From Bacterioplanes sp965233665 (lineage in GTDB: Bacteria > Pseudomonadota > Gammaproteobacteria > Pseudomonadales > Oceanobacteraceae): a stretch of DNA of 64,000 nucleotides. Below are positions 24,865 to 32,286 of the stretch, one piece after another. Under the pieces are notes generated by a model, which worked only from the letters and a program-made list of their open reading frames with translations, was not told where the DNA came from and did no database searches. Position 1 is the first letter of the stretch; every line of letters begins with the position of its first letter. The position numbers and the translations under genes were made by a program. Location of the stretch: contig CBDDTG010000016.1 in NCBI GenBank assembly GCA_965233665.1, positions 41,422 to 105,421 on the forward strand. The letters are read 5' to 3'.

Positions 24865-25839
24865 TTAGCCAGCAGGTAGCTGTGTTTTTAGAGCGCGGCA
24901 ATATTCATCGTGCAGTCGCTGCACTTGCTCTGCTTCTGCCAACGTTTGCTCTGCACCCAGACGCTCAACATAGTGGCAAGACGCGTAACATGAAGATTTT
25001 TTTTCATACTGTTGCACCCAGGCGTTTCGTGGCGGTAAGCGCTCTGCTTTTATTGGCCAGGTGCCGCCGCTGGGCAGGGCTTGATTCATTCCTATGCGCC
25101 AGGGTTTGGGGCTGATGCGTGCGCGAAAGCAACGCTGGTTGATGCACAGTTGCATGTACAGCGGATCGGACTGTAAATCTTTTAGTAGCTGTTGGGCACG
25201 ATCGCTGCGCGGATCAAACAGTTCGTTCATGCACAGTACCCGATACCCTGCCGGCGTGCGGTAAACCCGCAGGTGCAGCTCTGGGTAGCGTTGGGAAACG
25301 CTACGAATATGATCAAGCTGTCGCTGACTTTGTGATTGTAACTTGGCCGTTCTGGCGCGTTTATCGAGTCCAAATAGCAACAGACACATCGCCAGTGTAA
25401 GAGCGGTCGCTCCCAGTGAGACCATTGTGTTTGAGGGGAAAGTCCAGCTGAGTATCAAGCCAACTGATAGTAGCAATATCCAGGTCGGAATTAAGCCGCC
25501 GCGATGTGGGTTGCAGTCTATATCAGCAAACAGTACGGATGGTGTATTGAGGCACAATGCGCCGTAGGTATTGCGTGATATGACGATGTCATCCTGCTTG
25601 GCAATCACTTGCTCGCGTATGGGTAAGCCGTCGGCACCGTTGTACGCTATTTTATGGTCCACTTTACGCACGTTGCCAGTGGCGTTGAGTGTTGCCAGTG
25701 CTTCTGTGAGCCGTTGTTCGGCGTGTTGTTGGGCCATCGCTTCGCTATCGTCAGACCAGCCAAAGCGCTTTATTGTGCGCTGGCCGTTGGCGACTTGGGT
25801 TGTTTGCTGTGCTTCCGCCCAGTACTTGGGAACAATCAT
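24865..25839 (-). CDS. Conserved membrane protein of unknown function (324 aa)
   Basis: Seen as a recurring hypothetical in Pseudomonas-like bacteria, but without a known role. The N-terminal half begins MIVPKYWAEAQ and has RTIKRFGWSDDSEAMAQQHA, YNGADGLPIREQVIA and NTYGALCLNTPSVLFADID. Two adjacent membrane segments lie at about residues 115-160 (LIPTWILLLSVGLILSW and VSLGATALTLAMCLLLFGL). The C-terminal half is soluble, with LRVYRTPAGYRVLCMNELFDP and a cysteine-bearing QYEKKSSCYASCHYVE. It is co-oriented with kynA-kynU but 200 bp upstream of kynA. Nothing shows a link to tryptophan breakdown. Confidence 0.7.
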   Translation of the reverse strand: MIVPKYWAEAQQTTQVANGQRTIKRFGWSDDSEAMAQQHAEQRLTEALATLNATGNVRKVDHKIAYNGADGLPIREQVIAKQDDIVISRNTYGALCLNTPSVLFADIDCNPHRGGLIPTWILLLSVGLILSWTFPSNTMVSLGATALTLAMCLLLFGLDKRARTAKLQSQSQRQLDHIRSVSQRYPELHLRVYRTPAGYRVLCMNELFDPRSDRAQQLLKDLQSDPLYMQLCINQRCFRARISPKPWRIGMNQALPSGGTWPIKAERLPPRNAWVQQYEKKSSCYASCHYVERLGAEQTLAEAEQVQRLHDEYCRALKTQLPAG

Positions 25840-26031
25840 GGGAGTGTCATTCTCTGTATTATTTCTATGCAGCGGGTTGCCCGTGGTTTATGACGTTAGC
25901 GTGGGAGCTGACTCCCTCTTGGTAGTGCTTTATCTTACATCCAAGCCTAAAGACACATGCCATTGCATTAGCCGGCGCTGCATACCTTGTGGTTTTAAAC
26001 GATTAAAAATGTGGGCGGTGCTTAACAAGGG
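25840..26031. other. Short gene-free stretch
   Basis: About 190 bases between the S51 peptidase stop and the membrane protein start. No feature was recognised; it should contain the promoter of the downstream minus-strand gene. Confidence 0.35.
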
Positions 26032-26811
26032 CTATTTAATATCATCGCCTTGGCGATAAATAGTGATATTAACCTGTCCGCTCTGGGTGCGCTGAATGCG
26101 ATATGCCTGACCCATGCCCCACACGTGGGTGGTGCCATCGGGTTGAATTTCCAGTGTGGTATTTTCGTCAATGGCCCAACTGTTATCAGCCACATGCTGC
26201 TGCTCTACGGCATGCAATAAACGTGTTACCGTACCCCATTGGCTGGCGTGAACATCTACGGATACGGGCAGCAGTCCCAGCCCTGGTCGAACTTCAATAG
26301 CATCCAACCCCTCCGATAAATCTTCATCCATAATGGCGACGGTGCGCCCGTCAGCTTGCATTTGCCAGCCCCCCACCAGTGCTTGCTCGGCGCTAATAAC
26401 GGCACCGGCAGAGAAGCCACCGTAGACGACACTATGTTCATGTAGGTATTGCACCCAACTGGTGTCTTGCGTGAGTACTTGCTGATAGAGCGGGGTTAGG
26501 CCGCCCCAAACAAACACCCCAGTCGGTTTAAAGTTTGCTAACAGCTGCGCAGTTAATGTTTCTCCCGCTTCGAGAGTAATGCTGATGAGTTGATCTGGCT
26601 TAACGCCGAGAGCGTAAAACACTTGTTGTGAGCGCTCTATTTGCTGATGTTTGTCTTCCTTGCTGTCATCTGCCTCAGCCACATGAATGGAAACAATGCT
26701 CAGTCGCTCATTTTGTGTGGCTGCCTCGATAAAACGGCCATAGACCGCTTGACTGGCATCTGCATCCCAGCCGCCTCCCACTAGAAATAAATGCAAAAGA
26801 AGTGATGTCAT
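26032..26811 (-). CDS. Peptidase S51 family protein (cyanophycinase-like)
   Basis: A 259-residue protein of the S51 serine peptidase fold (peptidase E/cyanophycinase class). The core shows the early glycine-rich strand LHLFLVGGGWDAD, the strand GVFVWGGLTPLYQQVL and the nucleophile elbow YGGFSAGAVISAEQA with its serine. The C-terminal part (TTLEIQPDGTTHVWGMGQAY) is a beta-rich tail seen in cyanophycinase-like members. The start at 26811 follows GAGAATCGAG; an upstream in-frame ATG at 26868 lacks a site. It lies 125 bp downstream of the TldD/PmbA pair on the same strand, separated by a hairpin. The natural substrate is unknown; isoaspartyl peptides or a matured peptide product are possibilities. 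Confidence 0.78.
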   Translation of the reverse strand: MTSLLLHLFLVGGGWDADASQAVYGRFIEAATQNERLSIVSIHVAEADDSKEDKHQQIERSQQVFYALGVKPDQLISITLEAGETLTAQLLANFKPTGVFVWGGLTPLYQQVLTQDTSWVQYLHEHSVVYGGFSAGAVISAEQALVGGWQMQADGRTVAIMDEDLSEGLDAIEVRPGLGLLPVSVDVHASQWGTVTRLLHAVEQQHVADNSWAIDENTTLEIQPDGTTHVWGMGQAYRIQRTQSGQVNITIYRQGDDIK

Positions 26812-26901
26812 CTCGATTCTCGTTAATGTTTTTTTAGGATGGGTACGATGGAGTTGTGTGGTCAGCATCCGCTTTTAATGCGAATGGAACAGCTGAAATG
26901 A

Positions 26902-26925
26902 CGCCCGAAAACTCGGGCGCCATTG
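26902..26925 (-). terminator. Probable terminator after the pmbA-type gene
   Basis: Read on the minus strand, arms CGCCCGA and TCGGGCG around a GTTT loop, then TCATTTC. The T-run is poor, so read-through into the S51 gene is possible. Confidence 0.5.
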
Positions 26926-26936
26926 CTTGCAGGGCG

Positions 26937-28202
26937 TTAAGAGAACTTCAGCCCTTGCACTTTTAACCAAGGCAGTTGGTGTGAGCCGTAGTCGGTGACA
27001 TCGCGGCTGATGGCGACAATGTCTTGCAGCATTTGCGCTACGTTACCAGTGATCATGGTTTCTGACAGCGCAGTGCTGCGCTCGCCATTTTCCAGCAGGA
27101 AGCTGTTTTTAATCACACCGGAGAAATCGCCGTTAGCGGCAGGGCTCCCCATCGACAAGCGACCCACCAAGGCGCCTTTTTTCACGCCGGCGACCATTTC
27201 AGTGCGGCTGATGTCGCCGCCCTCAATGGCCCAAGCCGAGCTGACGGGCGTGTGAGGCAAGTCCAGTTTGCGGCTGCCGTAGTAGCTGGGCAGCAGCGCG
27301 GTTAACTTCCCGTTTTCTATCAAGGTGATCGGCTCGGCGACAAAGCCTTCACCATTAAACGGATTCACGCCTGAGCCTTGCAGGTGCTGGCGAACGGTGA
27401 GCAGCGAGCTGGCGATATGTTCACCAACACTGTTTTGATACACCGAGGTGCCACTGATCAGCGAGTAGTCGCTGACTTGGTCCAGCAGCCATTCGAGTAA
27501 ATCCATGACCGCCATGGGCGTTAAAATGACATCACCGACAAACTTTTCACCCAGTAAGCGGTTTTGTGTTTCTTGAACGCTGTTTTCGATCAGATTTTCC
27601 AGCTCAAAATGCTCAATTAATTGCTCTGGCAAGGCATCCATAGAGCCGCCGGTGTAATTAAATGAGCTGGTGCCGTGTTCATCTTTACTCGACCCCAACA
27701 GCGATACATCGTAACTGCCGATGCTGGATTTCAGCTCGGTGTTTTTCGATGTCACCAGCACGGTGGTGTCCAAGCTGTGCTTAATGGCCGCTTCTTCGAT
27801 CTGGAAGGTCGGGTAGCGCTCGCTGCGCAAGGCCAAAAAGTTTTGCACGGCAGCGGCCATGGCTTCGCGGTCGACTGTGGTTGGGCCTTTGCTGAACTCA
27901 CCTGTTTGCTCAGGAGCAACGGCATTGGCTTCATCTTGCGGCGCGGTGGCAACATCGCGAATCATGTTGGCGATCACGTCGCTAATGGCACCGTCGGTCA
28001 GGTTAGAAACGCTGGCCGTGACTTTGCGCTGATCTTTAATGCCCAGCAGTGCCATGGTTTGGTTGCTGGTGCTGCGCATCAGGCTGGCGTGGTTGTGCGC
28101 CACGTTGAGCTCATGGCTGTCACTTTCGGTAATGGTTACTCGGGCGTCATCAAAGCCGGCTTGCAGCAGTTGCGCCAGAGTATCTTTTGCCAAGGCTTTC
28201 AT
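26937..28202 (-). CDS. pmbA: TldE/PmbA-type metalloprotease subunit
   Basis: A 421-residue member of the TldD/PmbA family, the subunit that lacks the zinc motif and pairs with a TldD-type subunit in a proteolytic heterodimer. Recognisable segments are LLQAGFDDARVTITESDSHEL near the start, EKFVGDVILTPMAVMDLLEWLL, SGTSVYQNSVGEHIASSLLT, and the C-terminal IKNSFLLENGERSTALSETMITGNVAQML. No HExxxH motif is present, as expected for this subunit. Its ATG overlaps the stop of the TldD-type gene by one base (TAATG), which suggests coupled translation and a fixed stoichiometry. Such pairs trim small peptides and mature some microcins in other bacteria. Confidence 0.9.
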   Translation of the reverse strand: MKALAKDTLAQLLQAGFDDARVTITESDSHELNVAHNHASLMRSTSNQTMALLGIKDQRKVTASVSNLTDGAISDVIANMIRDVATAPQDEANAVAPEQTGEFSKGPTTVDREAMAAAVQNFLALRSERYPTFQIEEAAIKHSLDTTVLVTSKNTELKSSIGSYDVSLLGSSKDEHGTSSFNYTGGSMDALPEQLIEHFELENLIENSVQETQNRLLGEKFVGDVILTPMAVMDLLEWLLDQVSDYSLISGTSVYQNSVGEHIASSLLTVRQHLQGSGVNPFNGEGFVAEPITLIENGKLTALLPSYYGSRKLDLPHTPVSSAWAIEGGDISRTEMVAGVKKGALVGRLSMGSPAANGDFSGVIKNSFLLENGERSTALSETMITGNVAQMLQDIVAISRDVTDYGSHQLPWLKVQGLKFS

Positions 28203-29560
28203 TATTCACCTCCCAGTTGTGCTTTGGCGCGCAGGGCAGGGCCGCCCATGGAAACGACCATGGGTTGTTTTTTGCCGCAATAGCCTGAGCATTCCCAGTG
28301 CATATCGTCGGAGACGGCGTCCACGGTTTGCAGCATTTTGATCGCCGAGCCAGACATGGTGGTGTCTTTGATGGCGCGGCCCAACTTACCATTTTTGATT
28401 TCGTAACCAAGGCTAATGCCAAACATAAACTCGGTGGTGGTGTCGGCCTGGCCGTTGCCGGTTTTCAGCAAGTAATAGCCATCATCCACCTCGGCCAGCA
28501 TGTCTTCCAGCTTGCTGGCGCCCGGCATAATGGCGGTGTTGCGCATGCGAATGAGCGGCTCGTCATCCGGCGCGTAGGCACGAGCATTACCGGTGGCGCG
28601 GTTATCAAACTGAGCGGCGGTTTCGCGGCTGTGCATAAAGTCGGTGAGAATGCCGTCTTTAATGAGCGTGACATCTTCGGCGGGTGTGCCTTCGTCGTCA
28701 GCATACACTGGCACCAGCAGCTCTTCACCACGGAAGCTGTGAGCTAAGTCCATCATGGTGACCAAATCGCTGGCGATGCGCTGGCCACGCAAATCACCGG
28801 TAACAGCGCCGCCGAGGACTAGGTCTGCTTCACATGGATGCCCCATGGCCTCGTGCGCCAGCATACCGGCCAGATCGGCAGCCAGAACGATGGTTTGCAA
28901 ACCGCCTTTGGCATGCACAGCTTCACGCTTGGCCATCAGATGCTGATACAGCTGGTCGAGCTGTTCTTCAACTCGTTGCAGCGACATGTCTAGGTCGCCA
29001 AAGCTGCCTTTGCCACTGAGCAGTTCCATCAATTCGACGGGTTTGTCGTCTTTGTCTTTAACCGTCAGGCTGATGTAGCACTGGGCGCGGGCAATTTCGT
29101 TGTAGGCGCGTGCGCCCTGGCTGTTTTGCACGTATTTATCATGGTGCTCATCCATCGACGCCACGGTGACGGAGGCAATGTCTTTATAGCGGCTGTGCAC
29201 CAGCTCATTAACGGCTTGTTGCCATTCGATAATTTGCTCGCTGCTCCAGCTCGGCTGGCCGTTAAAACGGTGCTCGCCTTGGTAGGCTGCGGTCGGCAGG
29301 CGTTGTTGTTTGCCGCCAAATACTTGCATGGCTTTGGCATTGGCCAGAGCAATGTTACTCAGATCGTTGCTGGCGGCAGCTTGGGTAGACGAAGCAAAGC
29401 CCCAATACCCTTGTTGGAAAACACGAGCGCTGTGGCCTACCAGGTGGGTGCTGTCGTTGGCGACCAAACTGCCATCGACCATCACCAGGCGGCGCTTGCG
29501 CAGCTCGTGGTAGCGGGTTTCGTTGTAATCGCCCGCATTGGAAAAGTCAGTGAAAGACAT
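28202..29560 (-). CDS. tldD: TldD-type metalloprotease subunit
   Basis: A 452-residue family member with the zinc motif: DLAGMLAHEAMGHPCEADLVL contains HExxxH. YVQNSQGARAYNEIARAQCYI and the C-terminal MFGISLGYEIKNGKLGRAIKD, followed by ECSGYCGKKQPM, are also typical. The start at 29560 (MSFTDFSNAG) follows AAGGAATCC; the frame extends 11 codons upstream without support. With the overlapping pmbA-type gene it should form a TldD/TldE heterodimer. Sequence details (an N-terminus without the usual long TldD lead) suggest the divergent paralogue pair found in many bacteria beside the classical genes; this needs comparison to settle. Confidence 0.88.
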   Translation of the reverse strand: MSFTDFSNAGDYNETRYHELRKRRLVMVDGSLVANDSTHLVGHSARVFQQGYWGFASSTQAAASNDLSNIALANAKAMQVFGGKQQRLPTAAYQGEHRFNGQPSWSSEQIIEWQQAVNELVHSRYKDIASVTVASMDEHHDKYVQNSQGARAYNEIARAQCYISLTVKDKDDKPVELMELLSGKGSFGDLDMSLQRVEEQLDQLYQHLMAKREAVHAKGGLQTIVLAADLAGMLAHEAMGHPCEADLVLGGAVTGDLRGQRIASDLVTMMDLAHSFRGEELLVPVYADDEGTPAEDVTLIKDGILTDFMHSRETAAQFDNRATGNARAYAPDDEPLIRMRNTAIMPGASKLEDMLAEVDDGYYLLKTGNGQADTTTEFMFGISLGYEIKNGKLGRAIKDTTMSGSAIKMLQTVDAVSDDMHWECSGYCGKKQPMVVSMGGPALRAKAQLGGE

Positions 29561-29891
29561 AAAGGATTCCTTGCACTTATGCATAAAAGGCATCGGCAGC
29601 GGGCAAGGTAGCCTGCTGCGAGTGCCTGTTTCGTGACTCGGCTATTAAACCAGAAAGCAGGGGGGCAATGTCAGGGCCTGGTGGGCCGAGCGGCAAGCAT
29701 CGCCAGCCACTTGCCCAAACCTGATTGCCAGCGTTCGCTGGTGGTGAGTTGCGGAGCGCATCACGAAGGCGCTTGCCGCGTAATGGCGATACTCGCATCC
29801 GCTGCCAAGTTATTGCAAACTGAGGCCAGCGGCTCTGGCCGCAACCCTGGCTGCATTGGCGGCACCATGACTGCGAGAATGGAGAAGCAGA
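29561..29891. other. Intergenic region between divergent tldD-type and DUF4870 genes
   Basis: About 330 bases. Must hold both promoters; no clear hexamers or operator were picked out and no gene is supported. Confidence 0.35.
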
Positions 29892-30284
29892 ATGAACGAC
29901 GTAGTAGAACAAAACGTAACCGAACAACCGGCACCAGAGCCGCAAGGCAATGTGCCATCGAAAGACTCAGACAAAATTCAGATTGTTTACATCTTGTACC
30001 TGGTTGGTTTAGTGGCTGGCATTACGGGAATTGTTGGCGTCATTATGGCGTACGTTTACAAAGGCGATGCTCCTGAATGGGAGCAAAGCCATTATCGCTT
30101 CCAGATTCGCACCTTCTGGATGGGGCTTTTATTTATGGTGGTGGGTGCCATTCTTTCGCTGGTACTAGTTGGCTATTTAATATTCCTGTTCTGGATGGTG
30201 TGGCTGATCATTCGCTGCGTGAAAGGTATGAAATACCTAAACAATAAAGAAGCCGTACCAGAGCCCGGTACCTGGATGTTTTAA
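29892..30284 (+). CDS. DUF4870 family membrane protein
   Basis: A 130-residue protein with a polar N-terminus (about 25 residues, EQNVTEQPAPEPQGN) and three membrane segments: IVYILYLVGLVAGITGIVGVI, FWMGLLFMVVGAILSLVL and GYLIFLFWMVWLII. The loop YKGDAPEWEQSHYRFQIRTFW, with the ESHYRFQIRTFW-type motif, is the hallmark of this family of unknown function. GGAGAAGCAG lies before ATG 29892. It is monocistronic, with a terminator directly behind it. Confidence 0.85.
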   Translation: MNDVVEQNVTEQPAPEPQGNVPSKDSDKIQIVYILYLVGLVAGITGIVGVIMAYVYKGDAPEWEQSHYRFQIRTFWMGLLFMVVGAILSLVLVGYLIFLFWMVWLIIRCVKGMKYLNNKEAVPEPGTWMF

Positions 30285-30294
30285 TGTCTGTCTT

Positions 30295-30333
30295 CTGGCT
30301 GCTGGTAGAAATCAATCGGCAGCCAGGTTTTTA
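30295..30333 (+). terminator. Terminator after DUF4870 gene
   Basis: Arms CTGGCTGC and GCAGCCAG around a 16-base loop, followed by GTTTTTAT, 10 bases after the stop. Confidence 0.8.
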
Positions 30334-30757
30334 TATTCATAAAGTAAGGTTGCTGGGGCCATGCTTGTGGCTCATACAACACATTGCTTTTAAACCTCTT
30401 TTTAAGAAGCGACTTTCTTGGCTGCTATCTAAGCAGCTCTTGTTAGTCCCCCTTGCTAACACATCCATTTTGAACACTGCCATGGCCAGCACAGACGGCC
30501 TGACGTGGTGTGATAGCTTGGATATAGTAGCAATGATGACCAGCCGAGCTGTTTGAAGGCTGCACAGGGGGGGGCTGGGCCGTTGGTGATGCATCTTCGA
30601 CGCTTGCTGGCTTTCTGTCGTTCTCCCAGAAGGCTGTAAAAATGATATGGAAACGCTTAAAGGAGCAGCAAGCGGCGATTAATACGACGGCGTTATGTAC
30701 TTTGTGCTATAGCCTTTCTATCATGCGATTAGAAACAGCGATATTCGAAGCATGGTC
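30334..30757. other. Gene-free stretch
   Basis: About 420 bases with no supported gene. Short plus- and minus-strand frames overlap each other and show no family. A G8 run occurs at about 30566. Confidence 0.35.
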
Positions 30758-30952
30758 TTATAGGTCAAAATCTTCGGTAATTCTTAGGTTGTAGCGGCTG
30801 GAAAAGAAGCGCGCCGCTGCTTTTAAATTCTTGGATTGCGTTTGATATATTTGCGAGTTCGGTTGCACGCTATTGGTTTTTAGTGCTTTTTCAAAGCTAT
30901 TGGTAACGCGAATAAGCTCATCATTTACAGCAATTCCGTAGAATGATTCCAT
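30758..30952 (-). CDS. Small hypothetical protein (64 aa)
   Basis: Not recognised. The protein MESFYGIAVNDELIRVTNSF ... LRITEDFDL is soluble, basic in the middle (SKNLKAAARFFSSRYNLR) and acidic at the end. The start at 30952 follows TAGGAACTTAT at good spacing. A longer frame reaching 31153 exists, but its extra N-terminus looks non-coding (many prolines and no binding site). It stands alone between two gene-free stretches, so it may be a small accessory gene or a false positive. Confidence 0.5.
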   Translation of the reverse strand: MESFYGIAVNDELIRVTNSFEKALKTNSVQPNSQIYQTQSKNLKAAARFFSSRYNLRITEDFDL

Positions 30953-31270
30953 ATAAGTTCCTATTTGATGTTTCTGAAAGGCCGTACATCGGCCTGAAGA
31001 GGCTAGTATACTCGCAAACTTGAGCAGAGCCAGCATTACCGGTGGCAAAGCAGTCCTGCAGGGGCTTGGCCGGTGTTGACCTGGCCTTGTAGGTGCAGCC
31101 ATTGCCGGCAGCTGATGCCTGGCACAGCACGCAAGTACTGGCACCGAGGCCAAGTGGCGGTTATCTAGCTAAAGGCCTGTTGGTGTGTAGCTCTAGGCAT
31201 CTTTACCAGGTAAATAAGTGTCTTAACCTTAATAATTTTAGGGTCTTTGGGGCGGCTTTACGATTCCAGT
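30953..31270. other. Gene-free stretch
   Basis: About 320 bases with no supported gene. A GGCCG-TACAT-CGGCC hairpin lies near 30980, just upstream of the small protein's start. Confidence 0.35.
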
Positions 31271-32086
31271 TTACTGGCTGGAGTATTGCTGCAGTGAGCG
31301 TTGTGTCAGCTTTTCACGCTGTGCCTCTATGACTTGCCAAATGCCTTTGGCAAGAGTGGGGTGGTTATCATAAAAGCGATGGCTGAAGATTAAAAAATAG
31401 TCTTTTGACCTGAGTGGCAGTGATGAGCGTTTAATCCCGCTCAGTTCAGCGTTATTGAGCAAAGGCTGCGCTTTTATATCTTGCAGTGCCGCACCAATCA
31501 CGTTTTCGCGGCGTTTGAGCATTAGCAATGCGTGATAGGCAGACTTGGGTTGTTGAACGCTATGGCCCATTGACGCCAGGTCTTGAATAATGGAGTCACC
31601 ATGCTCCGCGGCCAGTGTGCCAGAAACTCCTGTTAGTCGTTGCCCATCCCATGTGATGGCGCTGTCTTGTAGGGAATATAGCCAATAGCTGAGTCTGGCA
31701 AGTCGTTTGCTGCCATCCACTTGACCCTGTGCGTCTTGCGGGTATCGCCCTATTTCCTCTCGCTCAGGGTTGTAAGAAAACATAAAAGCCCCATCAATTT
31801 CGCCGCTCGCTAACAACTGCAGCGCGCGTGCGTTAGGGTAGCGCTCGTAGTTTACGGCTATACCGAGCTGCTTGGTCACCGCATTGATAAGGTCGACAGC
31901 AACGCCCGGCGGTTGTGATATCTCGATGCCACTCCCCATTTGATACGGCGGCGATGGGTTGGTTTGGTAGGACAGTGTTAACGTAACAGGCACAGCAGCC
32001 CGGCAAGTAAACGCAAGGCATAGCAGCACTAAGCAATAGCAACTTTTTAAACACGGCATTTGTGTGTAGCCCTGCATGCAACTCAT
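31271..32086 (-). CDS. Periplasmic solute-binding-like protein (family 3 type)
   Basis: A 271-residue exported protein of the bacterial family 3 solute-binding fold. A hydrophobic signal segment (CYCLVLLCLAFTCRA) precedes LTLSYQTNPSPPYQMGSG, then PPGVAVDLINAVTKQLGI and YPNARALQLLASGEIDGAFMFSYNPERE, the first lobe with its ligand loop. SYWLYSLQDS through IQDLASMGHSVQQ forms the second lobe. No permease gene is adjacent, so it may be an orphan receptor or a sensor-type protein rather than part of an ABC transporter. Two later in-frame ATGs (32077, 32059) are possible starts; 32059 (MPCLKSC) would give a more usual signal peptide. Confidence 0.75.
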   Translation of the reverse strand: MSCMQGYTQMPCLKSCYCLVLLCLAFTCRAAVPVTLTLSYQTNPSPPYQMGSGIEISQPPGVAVDLINAVTKQLGIAVNYERYPNARALQLLASGEIDGAFMFSYNPEREEIGRYPQDAQGQVDGSKRLARLSYWLYSLQDSAITWDGQRLTGVSGTLAAEHGDSIIQDLASMGHSVQQPKSAYHALLMLKRRENVIGAALQDIKAQPLLNNAELSGIKRSSLPLRSKDYFLIFSHRFYDNHPTLAKGIWQVIEAQREKLTQRSLQQYSSQ

Positions 32087-32246
32087 CGACCATTCAGCTT
32101 AGTACACGTTGGCAGCCAGTATCGGCTCTCATGGGCGTAGTCACCTGCTGCGTTTGTGATAAATGCACTGATTAGGGCACGTAGAAGACAGGTATGCAGT
32201 GACTGTCTAGGAAAAGCATTTTTATGGCACAGAGCATCATGGAATA

Positions 32247-32274
32247 GGAACACCCGCTACCAAGCGGGTGTTCC
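32247..32274 (-). terminator. Hairpin downstream of the M64 peptidase gene
   Basis: Near-perfect 12-base arms GGAACACCCGCT and AGCGGGTGTTCC around ACCA, 13 bases after the peptidase stop. No strong T-run, so efficiency is uncertain. Confidence 0.7.
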
Positions 32275-32286
32275 TAAATTGACGGT

